A stretch of DNA of 9,243 nt, from NCBI GenBank assembly GCA_013816685.1, contig JACDDX010000049.1, positions 1 to 9,243 on the forward strand. The letters are read 5' to 3'. The position numbers and the translations under genes are program-made. Positions 1 through 6,683 of the stretch are shown one piece after another (position 1 is the stretch's first letter; the number at the start of each line of letters is the position of its first letter). The stretch is from Gemmatimonadales bacterium (GTDB lineage Bacteria > Gemmatimonadota > Gemmatimonadetes > Gemmatimonadales > GWC2-71-9). The notes beneath the pieces are model-generated. The model searched no databases. It had not been told where the DNA came from and saw nothing but the letters and a program-made list of their open reading frames with translations.

Positions 1-367
1 CATCGAGGTCGCCGACCATGGGCCCGAGCTCGCCCCAGGTCCAGCCCGGCACGCCGCCCGACATCCGCTCGCAGCGGCGCTCGGCCGACTCGTAGTGCAG
101 CACGACCCGGTTGTTCGGGGCGGTGACCTCGACGCAGCGGGCCCCCGGTGTGAGCCGGCGCAGGCTCCGCAGCAGCTCGTGCGCCTCGCCACTCAGGTCG
201 CGACCCACCTTGATCAGCGGCACGATCTCCCAGTCCGGCGGCAGGCTGGCATCGAGCCCCGCGAGCGCGTAGGCGATGCCGCCCCACTCCTCGACGGGCG
301 CGGTCAGCGGATCCCGGCCGTAGATGTGATCCCACACCAGGGAGCCGATCACGCCGACTTTACGCAC
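1..367 (-). CDS. PfkB-family carbohydrate kinase, N-terminal part (cut by window edge)
   Basis: Only the first 122 residues are in the window; the C-terminal part, which in this family carries the ATP site and catalytic aspartate, lies beyond base 1. The visible part begins with a short beta-strand, MRKVGVIGSLVWDHIYGRD, followed by a Gly-Gly pair at 29-30 (WGGIAYALAGL) and KVGRD at 53-57. This is the usual N-terminal layout of ribokinase/PfkB sugar kinases: sugar-binding Asp, GG motif, then a V-G-x-D segment. Family knowledge predicts ATP-dependent phosphorylation of a sugar or nucleoside in the cytoplasm; the substrate cannot be read from this fragment. The start is GTG at 367-365, overlapping the stop of the upstream ROK kinase. 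No Shine-Dalgarno is visible, so translation probably depends on re-initiation after the ROK gene. A heptose or fructose kinase role is possible but not shown. Confidence 0.78.
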   Translation of the reverse strand, partial: MRKVGVIGSLVWDHIYGRDPLTAPVEEWGGIAYALAGLDASLPPDWEIVPLIKVGRDLSGEAHELLRSLRRLTPGARCVEVTAPNNRVVLHYESAERRCERMSGGVPGWTWGELGPMVGDLD

Positions 368-1337
368 CGGGCGCCATCTGATCCAGAAAGACCTTGGCCG
401 CGCCGTAGACGCCCGCGGTGCCGACCAGCTCGCAGGGCACGATCCGGCAGGCGTTCACGGCCGGCTTGAACGCGCGGCGGGTGACCTCGCGCCGGAGCGG
501 TACGAACAGGTGGTCGCCCGCGAGCGTGACCCCGCCGCAGATGACGACGGCCTCCGGATTGAAGACGTTCACCAGATTGGCGATCCCCGCGCCGAGAAAG
601 CGCGCCGTGTCGGTCACGACCTCGAGCGCGAGCTCGTCGCCGTCGTTGGCCGCCTGATAGACCGTCTGGGCCGTCACCCGGGTCAGGTCACCGTCCACGT
701 AGCTGCCGAGGCGGGTTTCGGCTCCGGCCTCGATCGCCTCCACGGCGCGGAGCGCGATGTTGGGGCCCGACGTGTAGGCCTCGAGACAGCCGTAGTTGCC
801 GCACTTGCAGCGGCGGCCCTCGGTGTCGATCGTCGTGTGCCCGATCTCGCCGGCGCAGTCGGACGCGCCGTGATACAGCTTGCCCTCGAGAATGAGCCCG
901 CCGCCGATGCCGGTGCCGATGGTGACACCGATCGCGTTGCGGGTACCCCGCGCCGCCCCGACCCACCACTCGCCCAGCACCGCGCAGTTGGCATCGTTGT
1001 CGAGCGCCGCGGGCAGGTGCAGCCGATCGTGGATGATGTCGCGGAGCGGCAGATTGACCCACCCGAGGTTCGGCGTCAGCAGCACGACACCGCTCTTCGT
1101 GTCGAGCGGGCCCGGCGCGCCGACGCCCAGCCCGATGATCTCGGCGCCCGGCTCCTCACGCAGCGTGGCTTGGATCGCCCGCTCGGCCATCGACACCAGC
1201 CGGTCCACGACGGCGCCGGCGCCGGTCTCGGCGTGCGTCGGCTCGCTCGCCAGCGCGTGCAGCGCGGAGCCGTCCTCGGCGACGCTGCCGACGACCAGGT
1301 TGGTCCCGCCGATGTCGATGCCGAGCACGTAGCGCAC
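360..1337 (-). CDS. ROK-family sugar kinase, probable glucokinase
   Basis: A 325-residue protein of normal length for a ROK kinase. It has the ATP phosphate-binding loop DIGGT at 8-12, the catalytic-site segment LDNDANCA at 112-119 with Asp115 as likely base, and the glycine-rich IGTGIGGG around 140-147. GEIGH at 163-167 provides sugar-contacting Glu164 and zinc-ligand His167, and the ROK signature CKCGNYGCLEAY starts at 177 with Cys177, Cys179 and Cys184 as zinc ligands. A second nucleotide-binding strand, VVICGGV, ends at 270. There is no N-terminal helix-turn-helix, so this is a kinase rather than a ROK repressor. The likely reaction is ATP-dependent phosphorylation of glucose to glucose-6-phosphate in the cytoplasm (glcK-like), but N-acetylmannosamine or fructose kinases share these motifs. 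The GTG start is chosen because GGAGGG lies 6 nt upstream; the frame stays open further upstream, but that sequence overlaps waaF in another frame. It lies 23 bp after waaF and overlaps the PfkB gene. Confidence 0.92.
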   Translation of the reverse strand: MRYVLGIDIGGTNLVVGSVAEDGSALHALASEPTHAETGAGAVVDRLVSMAERAIQATLREEPGAEIIGLGVGAPGPLDTKSGVVLLTPNLGWVNLPLRDIIHDRLHLPAALDNDANCAVLGEWWVGAARGTRNAIGVTIGTGIGGGLILEGKLYHGASDCAGEIGHTTIDTEGRRCKCGNYGCLEAYTSGPNIALRAVEAIEAGAETRLGSYVDGDLTRVTAQTVYQAANDGDELALEVVTDTARFLGAGIANLVNVFNPEAVVICGGVTLAGDHLFVPLRREVTRRAFKPAVNACRIVPCELVGTAGVYGAAKVFLDQMAPGA

Positions 1338-1343
1338 GTCGTT

Positions 1344-1349
1344 CCCTCC
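1344..1349 (-). promoter_or_regulatory. Shine-Dalgarno site fixing the ROK kinase start
   Basis: On the minus strand the sequence reads GGAGGG, then six bases, then GTG. This is the strongest ribosome binding site in the left operon. It decides for the GTG at 1337 over longer in-frame extensions that would run into waaF. Confidence 0.75.
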
Positions 1350-1360
1350 AGTGCCGCCGG

Positions 1361-2362
1361 TCAGGAACCGGTCGAGATGCCCGCGAGTGCCGCGGCCACG
1401 GTGTCCACCGCGAGATCCCGCATGCAGCGGTGATGGCCCAGCGGGCAGATCATCGGTCCATGCCGCGAACAGGGACGGCAGGCCAGTCCGTCGAGCCCAA
1501 GGGTCGCGGTCTTCGCGCCCCGCGGACCGAATCCGAACTCCGGAATCGTCGGGCCGAACAGCGCCACCACCGGCGTACCCACTGCCGTCGCCAGGTGGAG
1601 CGGCGCGGAGTCGTTCGAGACCAGGGCGCCGGCGCGGGCCAGCAGCGCGGCCGATCCTCGCAGGCTGAGAGCGCCGGCTGACGAGTGCGCGCGGCTCGGT
1701 GCGGCCCCCACTACCGTGGCCGCGAGGGGGATGTCTTCGGGACCGCCGACCACGACCACCGGTCGGTCGAGCCGCGCCGCCAGGTCCGCGTAGTACGGCC
1801 AGCGCTTGGTGCCCCAGATGGAGCCGGGGGCGAGAGCGACGAAGCCCGAGCCGACGCCGTGGGTTGCCAGCCAAGCATCGGCTTCCGCCCGGTCGGCATC
1901 GGTGAGGCCGAGACTCACGGGGGGCGGCAGCGGCACCACGGTGGGCCATGCCAGCGCGAGCAGCCGGTCAGCCTCGTGTCCACGCGCGGGCCGGGGAATG
2001 CGCGCGGTGTAAGTAAGCGCGGCGGGAGCGCCCGCGAAACCGATGCGCTCGGGAATTCCGGCGAGCAGTGCCAGTGCGGCCGAGCGCGAGGAGCGATGCG
2101 GGATGACGGCGCGGTCGTAGCGGTGTGCTCGCAGTGCACGCGCCAGCCGCCACACACCACGCGTTCCCCGGTCGGCACCGCGCTTGTCGTAGCGGAGGAC
2201 GCGGCGAATCGCCGGATGGTGTTCCAGGAGCGGAGCCGCTGCCGGCGTCGTGACGACATCGACCGGGCCATCGCGACGGGCCAGCTCGCTGAGCAGCGGG
2301 GTGGTGAGCACCACGTCTCCGAGGAACGCGGTCTGGATGACGAGCGTTCCGCCGCCGGCCAT
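1361..2362 (-). CDS. waaF: Glycosyltransferase family 9, lipopolysaccharide heptosyltransferase II type
   Basis: A 333-residue GT-B fold glycosyltransferase. The N-terminal acceptor domain begins with a beta-strand and FLGDVVLTTPLL at 13-24, where Asp16 matches the catalytic base position of WaaC/WaaF. The C-terminal nucleotide-sugar domain has APGSIWGTKRWP at 178-189 and SNDSAPLHLATAVGTP at 249-264, followed by VALFGPT, the hallmarks of ADP-heptose:LPS heptosyltransferases. The family transfers L-glycero-D-manno-heptose from ADP-heptose onto the LPS inner core at the cytoplasmic face of the inner membrane. The tail has four cysteines (295, 298, 306, 313) within CRPCSRHGPMICPLGHHRC, not a feature of E. 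coli WaaF as I recall it. The ATG shares its A with the lepA TGA stop, and AGGTGG lies 4 nt upstream, indicating translational coupling to lepA. GT9 is certain; the exact acceptor (heptosyltransferase II versus I/III) is inferred. Confidence 0.88.
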   Translation of the reverse strand: MAGGGTLVIQTAFLGDVVLTTPLLSELARRDGPVDVVTTPAAAPLLEHHPAIRRVLRYDKRGADRGTRGVWRLARALRAHRYDRAVIPHRSSRSAALALLAGIPERIGFAGAPAALTYTARIPRPARGHEADRLLALAWPTVVPLPPPVSLGLTDADRAEADAWLATHGVGSGFVALAPGSIWGTKRWPYYADLAARLDRPVVVVGGPEDIPLAATVVGAAPSRAHSSAGALSLRGSAALLARAGALVSNDSAPLHLATAVGTPVVALFGPTIPEFGFGPRGAKTATLGLDGLACRPCSRHGPMICPLGHHRCMRDLAVDTVAAALAGISTGS

Positions 2363-4161
2363 CAATCCACCTGGAGCACCGCCAGAAAGGCCTCCTGCGG
2401 GATCTCGACCGCGCCGATCTGCTTCATGCGCTTCTTCCCCTCTTTCTGCTTCTCGAGGAGCTTGCGCTTGCGGGTGATGTCGCCGCCGTAGCACTTGGCG
2501 AGCACGTCTTTCCGGAACGCGGAGATCGTTTCGCGGGCGATGACCTTGTTGCCGATCGCCGCCTGGATGGCCACCTGATAGAGCTGGCGCGGGATCAGCT
2601 CCTTGAGCTTCTCGGCGATCTTGCGGCCGTACTCCTGCGCCTTCTCGCGGTGGATGATGACGCTGAAGGCATCGATCGGATCGCCGTTGATCAGCATGTC
2701 GAGCTTGACCAGGTCCGAGTCGCGGTAGCCCGCCATCTCGTAGTCGAGTGACGCGTACCCGCGCGACAGCGACTTGAGCTTGTCGTAGAAGTCGAGCACG
2801 ATCTCGCCCAGCGGAAACTCGAAATCGAATTCGACCCGCGAGGTGTCGATGAAGTGCATGCCGTTGTACACGCCCCGGCGCTCCTGGCCCAGCTTCATGA
2901 TACCGCCGATGTACTCCGACGGCGCCATGATCCGCGCCTTCACGTACGGCTCGTCGATACGGTTGATCTCGGCCGGATCGGGGAGCTTGCTCGGATTCTC
3001 GAGCAGCAGCATCTCGCCATCGGTGCGATAGACGTGATACTCCACCGTCGGCACGGTGGTGATCAGGCTGAGGTTGAACTCGCGCTCCAGCCGTTCCTGC
3101 ACGATCTCCATGTGCAGCAGCCCCAGGAATCCGCAGCGGAAGCCGAAGCCGAGGGCGGTGGACGATTCCGGTTCGTGCTGGAGACTCGCATCGTTGAGGA
3201 CCAGCTTCTCCAGCGCGTCGCGGAGCCCCTCGTACTGATCGGAATCGGTGGGGTAGATGCCGGCGAAGACCATCGATTTCACGTCGCGGTAGCCGGGCAG
3301 CAGCTCGGAGGCGCGGTCGTGCGCGTCGAGGATCGTGTCGCCGACGCGCGCGTCGCGCACCTGGCGCAGGCTGGCCACGATGTAACCGACCTCGCCCGCC
3401 TCCAGCGCGGGCGCGGGGTGCTGGCCGAGCTGGAGGTAGCCGACCTCGTCCACGTGATAGACGTCGGCCGGATGCGCGCCGAAGACGATCTCCGTTCCCC
3501 CGCGAATGGCGCCGTCCACCACCCGGATGCTCGGAACGGCCCCGCGGTAGCGATCGTAGTAGGAGTCGAAGATCAAAGCACGGAGCGGGGCGTCTTCCCG
3601 GCCGCGAGGCGCGGGGACTCGCGCGACGACCGCCTCCAGCAGTTCCGGAACGCCGGTGCCTTCCTTGGCGCTCACGGCGAGGATCTCCTCCCGCTTCGCG
3701 CCGATCAGGTCCATGATCTCCTGAGCCCGCTTCTCGGGCTCGGCGCCGGGCAGGTCGATCTTGTTGAGCACCGGGATGATCTCGAGTCCGGCGTCCATCG
3801 CCAGAAACAGATTGCTCAGCGTCTGGGCCTGCACGCCCTGGGAGGCGTCCACCACGAGGATCGCGCCTTCGCACGCGGCGAGCGAGCGCGACACCTCGTA
3901 GGTGAAGTCGACGTGCCCCGGCGTATCGATGAGGTTGAGCTCGTAGGTCAGGCCATCGCGGGCGGCGTAGTTCATCCGGACCGCGTTGAGCTTGATCGTG
4001 ATCCCGCGCTCCCGCTCGAGGTCCATCGTGTCGAGCAGCTGCTCCCGCATCTGGCGCTTTGCCACCGCGCCCGTCGCCTCGATGAGGCGGTCGGCCAGTG
4101 TGGATTTGCCATGATCGATGTGGGCGACGATACAGAAGTTACGGATGCGGGTCTGCGACAT
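2362..4161 (-). CDS. lepA: Elongation factor 4 (LepA), ribosome-associated GTPase
   Basis: A 599-residue protein, the same length as E. coli LepA. All GTPase motifs are intact: P-loop AHIDHGKST at 13-21, RGIT at 52-55 (switch I), DTPGH at 79-83 (switch II), NKID at 133-136 and SAK at 164-166. Beta-barrel and EF-G-like domains follow. The LepA-specific C-terminal domain, which contacts tRNA on the ribosome, covers the last 110 or so residues, including CYGGDITRKRKLLEKQKEGK. LepA binds stalled or mis-translocated ribosomes, back-translocates them in vitro and is linked to initiation and 30S assembly. The ATG at 4161 gives the standard N-terminus (MSQTRIRNFCIVAHIDHGKS). The frame stays open upstream, but that region is the transporter gene on the other strand. 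No Shine-Dalgarno is visible upstream. It is the first gene of the minus-strand operon and overlaps waaF by 1 nt. Confidence 0.98.
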   Translation of the reverse strand: MSQTRIRNFCIVAHIDHGKSTLADRLIEATGAVAKRQMREQLLDTMDLERERGITIKLNAVRMNYAARDGLTYELNLIDTPGHVDFTYEVSRSLAACEGAILVVDASQGVQAQTLSNLFLAMDAGLEIIPVLNKIDLPGAEPEKRAQEIMDLIGAKREEILAVSAKEGTGVPELLEAVVARVPAPRGREDAPLRALIFDSYYDRYRGAVPSIRVVDGAIRGGTEIVFGAHPADVYHVDEVGYLQLGQHPAPALEAGEVGYIVASLRQVRDARVGDTILDAHDRASELLPGYRDVKSMVFAGIYPTDSDQYEGLRDALEKLVLNDASLQHEPESSTALGFGFRCGFLGLLHMEIVQERLEREFNLSLITTVPTVEYHVYRTDGEMLLLENPSKLPDPAEINRIDEPYVKARIMAPSEYIGGIMKLGQERRGVYNGMHFIDTSRVEFDFEFPLGEIVLDFYDKLKSLSRGYASLDYEMAGYRDSDLVKLDMLINGDPIDAFSVIIHREKAQEYGRKIAEKLKELIPRQLYQVAIQAAIGNKVIARETISAFRKDVLAKCYGGDITRKRKLLEKQKEGKKRMKQIGAVEIPQEAFLAVLQVD

Positions 4162-4207
4162 GGGCGGAATAATAGCGGCATCCGGCTCTGCATTAGCTTT
4201 GTCGCCC
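4162..4207. promoter_or_regulatory. 46-bp divergent promoter region between lepA and the EamA transporter
   Basis: This gap must hold the promoters for both divergent genes unless they lie inside the coding regions. On the minus strand TATTAT (4174-4169) matches a sigma-70 -10 box at five of six positions and would place the transcription start at or just before the lepA ATG, but I see no good -35 box at 16-18 bp. On the plus strand TAGCTTTG (4194-4201) sits just before the transporter ATG. Neither gene has a Shine-Dalgarno, so leaderless transcripts on both sides are plausible. The assignment of the boxes is inference. Confidence 0.4.
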
Positions 4208-5095
4208 ATGCCGCGACGACTCTCCGCCGATCTCTCGATGCTGCTGGTCTGCCTCATCTGGGGCATCAACTTCAGCGTGATGAAGCGGGCTATCGTGGAG
4301 GTACCGCCGCTCGCCTTCACCGCCGTGCGGTTCACGTTGGCGAGTCTGGTGCTGTGGCTGGTCCTGCGGATCCGGGAAGGCCCGGTCGCCTTTCCGGCGG
4401 GAAGCGTCTGGCGTCTGATCGTGCTCGGAGTGCTGGGCAATACGCTCTATCAGCTCGCCTTCATTCTGGGGCTGGTGCACACCACCGCCACCAACAGCGC
4501 GCTGCTGATCGCGACGGTACCGATGCTCGTCGCCGTGCTCGGTGCGCTCCTCGGGCTGGAGAAGCTGACGGCGCGGGTCGGCTGGGGCATCGCCGTGGCG
4601 ACAGTCGGCGTGGTGGTGATCGAGGTGACGCGTGGCGTGGTCCTCACCAGTTCGACCCTCCTGGGCGACGGCCTCACGCTCCTCGCGGCACTGTCGTGGG
4701 CGGGGTACACGGTCGGGATTCGCCCGCTCACCGGGTCGATCTCGCCGCTTCGGCTGACGGCGTTCACCATGATCACCGGCACGCCCGGGCTGCTGCTGGT
4801 CGGCCTGCCCCAGGCGCTGCGGCACGACTGGTGGAGGGTCGGAATCGTCGGGTGGGGTGGGCTCGCCTACGCCGCGCTCTTCTCGCTGACGCTCGCCTAC
4901 CTCCTGTTCAACACCAGCGTGCGGGACGTGGGTGCGAGCCGGTCGGCGGTCTACCTCTGCGTCACACCGGCCATCGCGGCCCTCGTCGCCTGGGCCGTGC
5001 TCGGCGAGCGTCCCCACCCGGTGCAGGGCATCGGCGCGCTGCTCATCATTGCCGGAGTGTTGATCACCCGGTGGCCGAGCTCACCTCCTGCTTGA
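4208..5095 (+). CDS. EamA/DMT-superfamily transporter (10 transmembrane helices)
   Basis: A 295-residue, highly hydrophobic protein with two EamA repeats. The first runs from about 8 to 138 and opens with LLVCLIWGINFSVMKRAI, with the typical AxRF segment (TAVRFTLASLVLW) in helix 2. The second runs from about 150 to 288, opening with LLAALSWAGYTVGIRPL and ending in AWAVLGERPHPVQGIGALLI, the usual ExxxxxxxGxxLI motif before helix 10. Length and organisation fit inner-membrane drug/metabolite exporters of the RhaT/YdcZ/EamA type, which export amino acids, metabolites or drugs; the substrate cannot be predicted. ATG 4208 is preferred over an upstream in-frame ATG at 4118 because the latter adds a non-membrane leader encoded antisense to lepA. 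There is no Shine-Dalgarno. It is divergent from lepA and convergent with the M28 peptidase gene, so it appears monocistronic. Confidence 0.93.
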   Translation: MPRRLSADLSMLLVCLIWGINFSVMKRAIVEVPPLAFTAVRFTLASLVLWLVLRIREGPVAFPAGSVWRLIVLGVLGNTLYQLAFILGLVHTTATNSALLIATVPMLVAVLGALLGLEKLTARVGWGIAVATVGVVVIEVTRGVVLTSSTLLGDGLTLLAALSWAGYTVGIRPLTGSISPLRLTAFTMITGTPGLLLVGLPQALRHDWWRVGIVGWGGLAYAALFSLTLAYLLFNTSVRDVGASRSAVYLCVTPAIAALVAWAVLGERPHPVQGIGALLIIAGVLITRWPSSPPA

Positions 5096-5113
5096 ACTCC
5101 GCGATGCTGTCGC

Positions 5114-6604
5114 TCATGAGCCGTCCACGATCTCCTTGTAGCTCTCCGGGTTCCACTGCGGGCGCCGGGGCGCGTTCCCGACCGCCTGACCCAGCCAGTA
5201 GACCAGTCGCACGACCCGCGATTCCTTTTCCGCATCGATCTTGTCGGGAGAATCGGTCACCTGGTGATAGTCCGGGTGCACGCCGTTGAAGAAGAAGAGC
5301 ACCGGCACGCCGAGGCGCGCGAAGTTGTAGTGGTCTGAACGGAAGTAGAAGCGCTCCTCGGGCCAGCGGTCGCCGATGGCGGTCATCCGCAGCTCGGGGT
5401 GCGCCGCGTTGACCTGCGCCAGGGTGGCGCCCAGATCGGCGTGCTCGCGCCCGATCGCGACAATGGTATCGGTCCAGTTGCGGCCGATCATGTCCATATT
5501 CAGATCGGCCACGATCTGCCGGATCGGCACCGGCGGATGGTCGGTGAAGTGGCGGCTGCCCCAGAGCCCCTGTTCCTCGCCGCTCACCGTCAGGAATATC
5601 AGCGATCGCTTCGGCCGCGCGCCCGGGCGGCTGAAGGCTTCCGCCAGCTCCAGCACCCCCGTCGTTCCCGAGGCGTCGTCGTCCGCTCCGTTGTTGATAC
5701 TGTCGGGCGCGCCCGGTGTGATGCCGATGTGATCCATGTGCGCGGAGAAGATCACGTACTCGTTCCGGAGCCGTGGATCGGAGCCTCGCAGGATCCCAAC
5801 GGCGTTGGGCGCGGATCGCGTGCGCACCGTGTCGTCCCGCATCTCGACGCGGACTCTGACATCGCGCGCGTCCAGCACCGCCGCGACAGCGCCGGTCCGC
5901 ACTTCCAGCGCGACCGGCCCCGGCGGATCACCGATCACGGTACGCATGGCGCTCCGTCGCGGCAGCCGCGCCGCAAAGGTCGCCGAATCGTCGTCGGCAA
6001 GCAGGATCACCGCGATCGGCAGCCGAGCGGCGACGCTGCGGACGATCCGCTCGGCGAGCCCGGATCCGCGAGGTCCGGTGCCCGCTCGCACCAGCACCAC
6101 GCGGTCACGCACGTCGAGTCGCCTGGCCTGCTCTGCCGTAATTGAGGGACTCACGACCAGCGCCCGCCCGTGCAGTGCTCCACCTGGAACCGGGCCGAAG
6201 AGGTAGCGCGCCGATGCAGTAAATTCCGCGGTGGCCCGGCGCCCCCCTCCGCTGAAGACCACCCGCGAGCTGTCCGGCCGGAGACGCCGCTCGGTGATAG
6301 CGTACCGCTGCAGGAAGCTGCCGCTGTCGCCGCCGGGACGAAGCCCCAGCCGCGCAAACTCACCCGCGACGTACCGCGCCGTGGACTCCAGCCCCGGGCT
6401 CGGCGTATCCCGTCCCGCCATCGAGTCGTCCGCGATGATGCCGATCCGGCGCTGGACATCGGCCGCCGAGATCGTCGAGGCCGCCCGGGTGGATGCGGCA
6501 GTGGCAGTCGTAGAAGTCGGCGGGGGTGCCTGCGCCCCTGCAGGCCGCGGGCTCGCGCCGGCGGCCCAGAACGCAGCCAGCATGACGAAGGTCGCGACAC
6601 GCAT
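5114..6604 (-). CDS. Secreted M28-family zinc aminopeptidase with PA-like insert
   Basis: A 496-residue exported metallopeptidase. Residues 1-26 form a signal peptide (Arg2, hydrophobic core, AGAQA before the probable cut), followed by a Ser/Thr/Ala/Pro linker. A protease-associated-like domain spans about 140-250. The M28 catalytic domain spans about 265-475 with every metal ligand in place: His289 in SAHMDH, Asp309 in NNGADDDASGT, general base Glu343 and ligand Glu344 in SGEEQG, Asp371 in NMDMIGRN, and His447 in HPDYHQVTD. The family removes N-terminal amino acids from peptides using two zinc ions; location here would be periplasmic or extracellular. The ATG at 6604 is chosen because AGGAA lies 6 nt upstream and the signal peptide begins there; an upstream extension lacks a leader-like sequence. 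It lies 73 bp after the DUF4384 gene on the same strand, so the two may be co-transcribed, although a hairpin sits between them. The substrate is unknown. Confidence 0.94.
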   Translation of the reverse strand: MRVATFVMLAAFWAAGASPRPAGAQAPPPTSTTATAASTRAASTISAADVQRRIGIIADDSMAGRDTPSPGLESTARYVAGEFARLGLRPGGDSGSFLQRYAITERRLRPDSSRVVFSGGGRRATAEFTASARYLFGPVPGGALHGRALVVSPSITAEQARRLDVRDRVVLVRAGTGPRGSGLAERIVRSVAARLPIAVILLADDDSATFAARLPRRSAMRTVIGDPPGPVALEVRTGAVAAVLDARDVRVRVEMRDDTVRTRSAPNAVGILRGSDPRLRNEYVIFSAHMDHIGITPGAPDSINNGADDDASGTTGVLELAEAFSRPGARPKRSLIFLTVSGEEQGLWGSRHFTDHPPVPIRQIVADLNMDMIGRNWTDTIVAIGREHADLGATLAQVNAAHPELRMTAIGDRWPEERFYFRSDHYNFARLGVPVLFFFNGVHPDYHQVTDSPDKIDAEKESRVVRLVYWLGQAVGNAPRRPQWNPESYKEIVDGS

Positions 6605-6663
6605 GCGAAGTTCCTGAATGGTGGAGGAGCAGACAAGATACCAACGGCGAGGAGAGAGGCGGG

Positions 6664-6683
6664 GGGTGAGGGGCCGCTCACCC
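6664..6683 (-). terminator. Perfect 7-bp hairpin over the DUF4384 stop codon (possible attenuator)
   Basis: GGGTGAG (6664-6670) and CTCACCC (6677-6683) are exact inverse complements around the six-base loop GGGCCG. The TGA stop (6680-6678) lies in one arm. On the minus strand the hairpin is followed by a pyrimidine-rich stretch, not a run of T, so it is not a textbook intrinsic terminator. It could be a weak terminator, a 3'-end stabiliser or an attenuator before the M28 gene. Confidence 0.35.

Noticed and set aside
1361..3874. 837-codon open frame extending waaF upstream through lepA
   Set aside because: The first 500 codons read lepA in another frame and give Arg/Pro/Gly-rich sequence. The waaF start with overlapping stop/start and a Shine-Dalgarno explains the real gene, so this is not a fusion.
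4194..4201. TAGCTTTG as a Bacteroidota-type -7 promoter box
   Set aside because: It matches TAnnTTTG exactly, but no TTG lies about 20 bp upstream and nothing else in the window suggests Bacteroidota. A match in a short gap is weak evidence.
4118..4207. Longer N-terminus for the EamA transporter
   Set aside because: It adds 30 non-hydrophobic residues encoded opposite lepA; the helix-1 leader starting at ATG 4208 is typical for the family.
2854..5289. 811-codon open frame on the plus strand, opposite lepA and partly over the transporter gene
   Set aside because: It is antisense to a fully convincing lepA and overlaps the EamA gene in another frame. Its translation is rich in His, Arg, Ala and Gly without a domain, as expected for GC-rich shadow frames.
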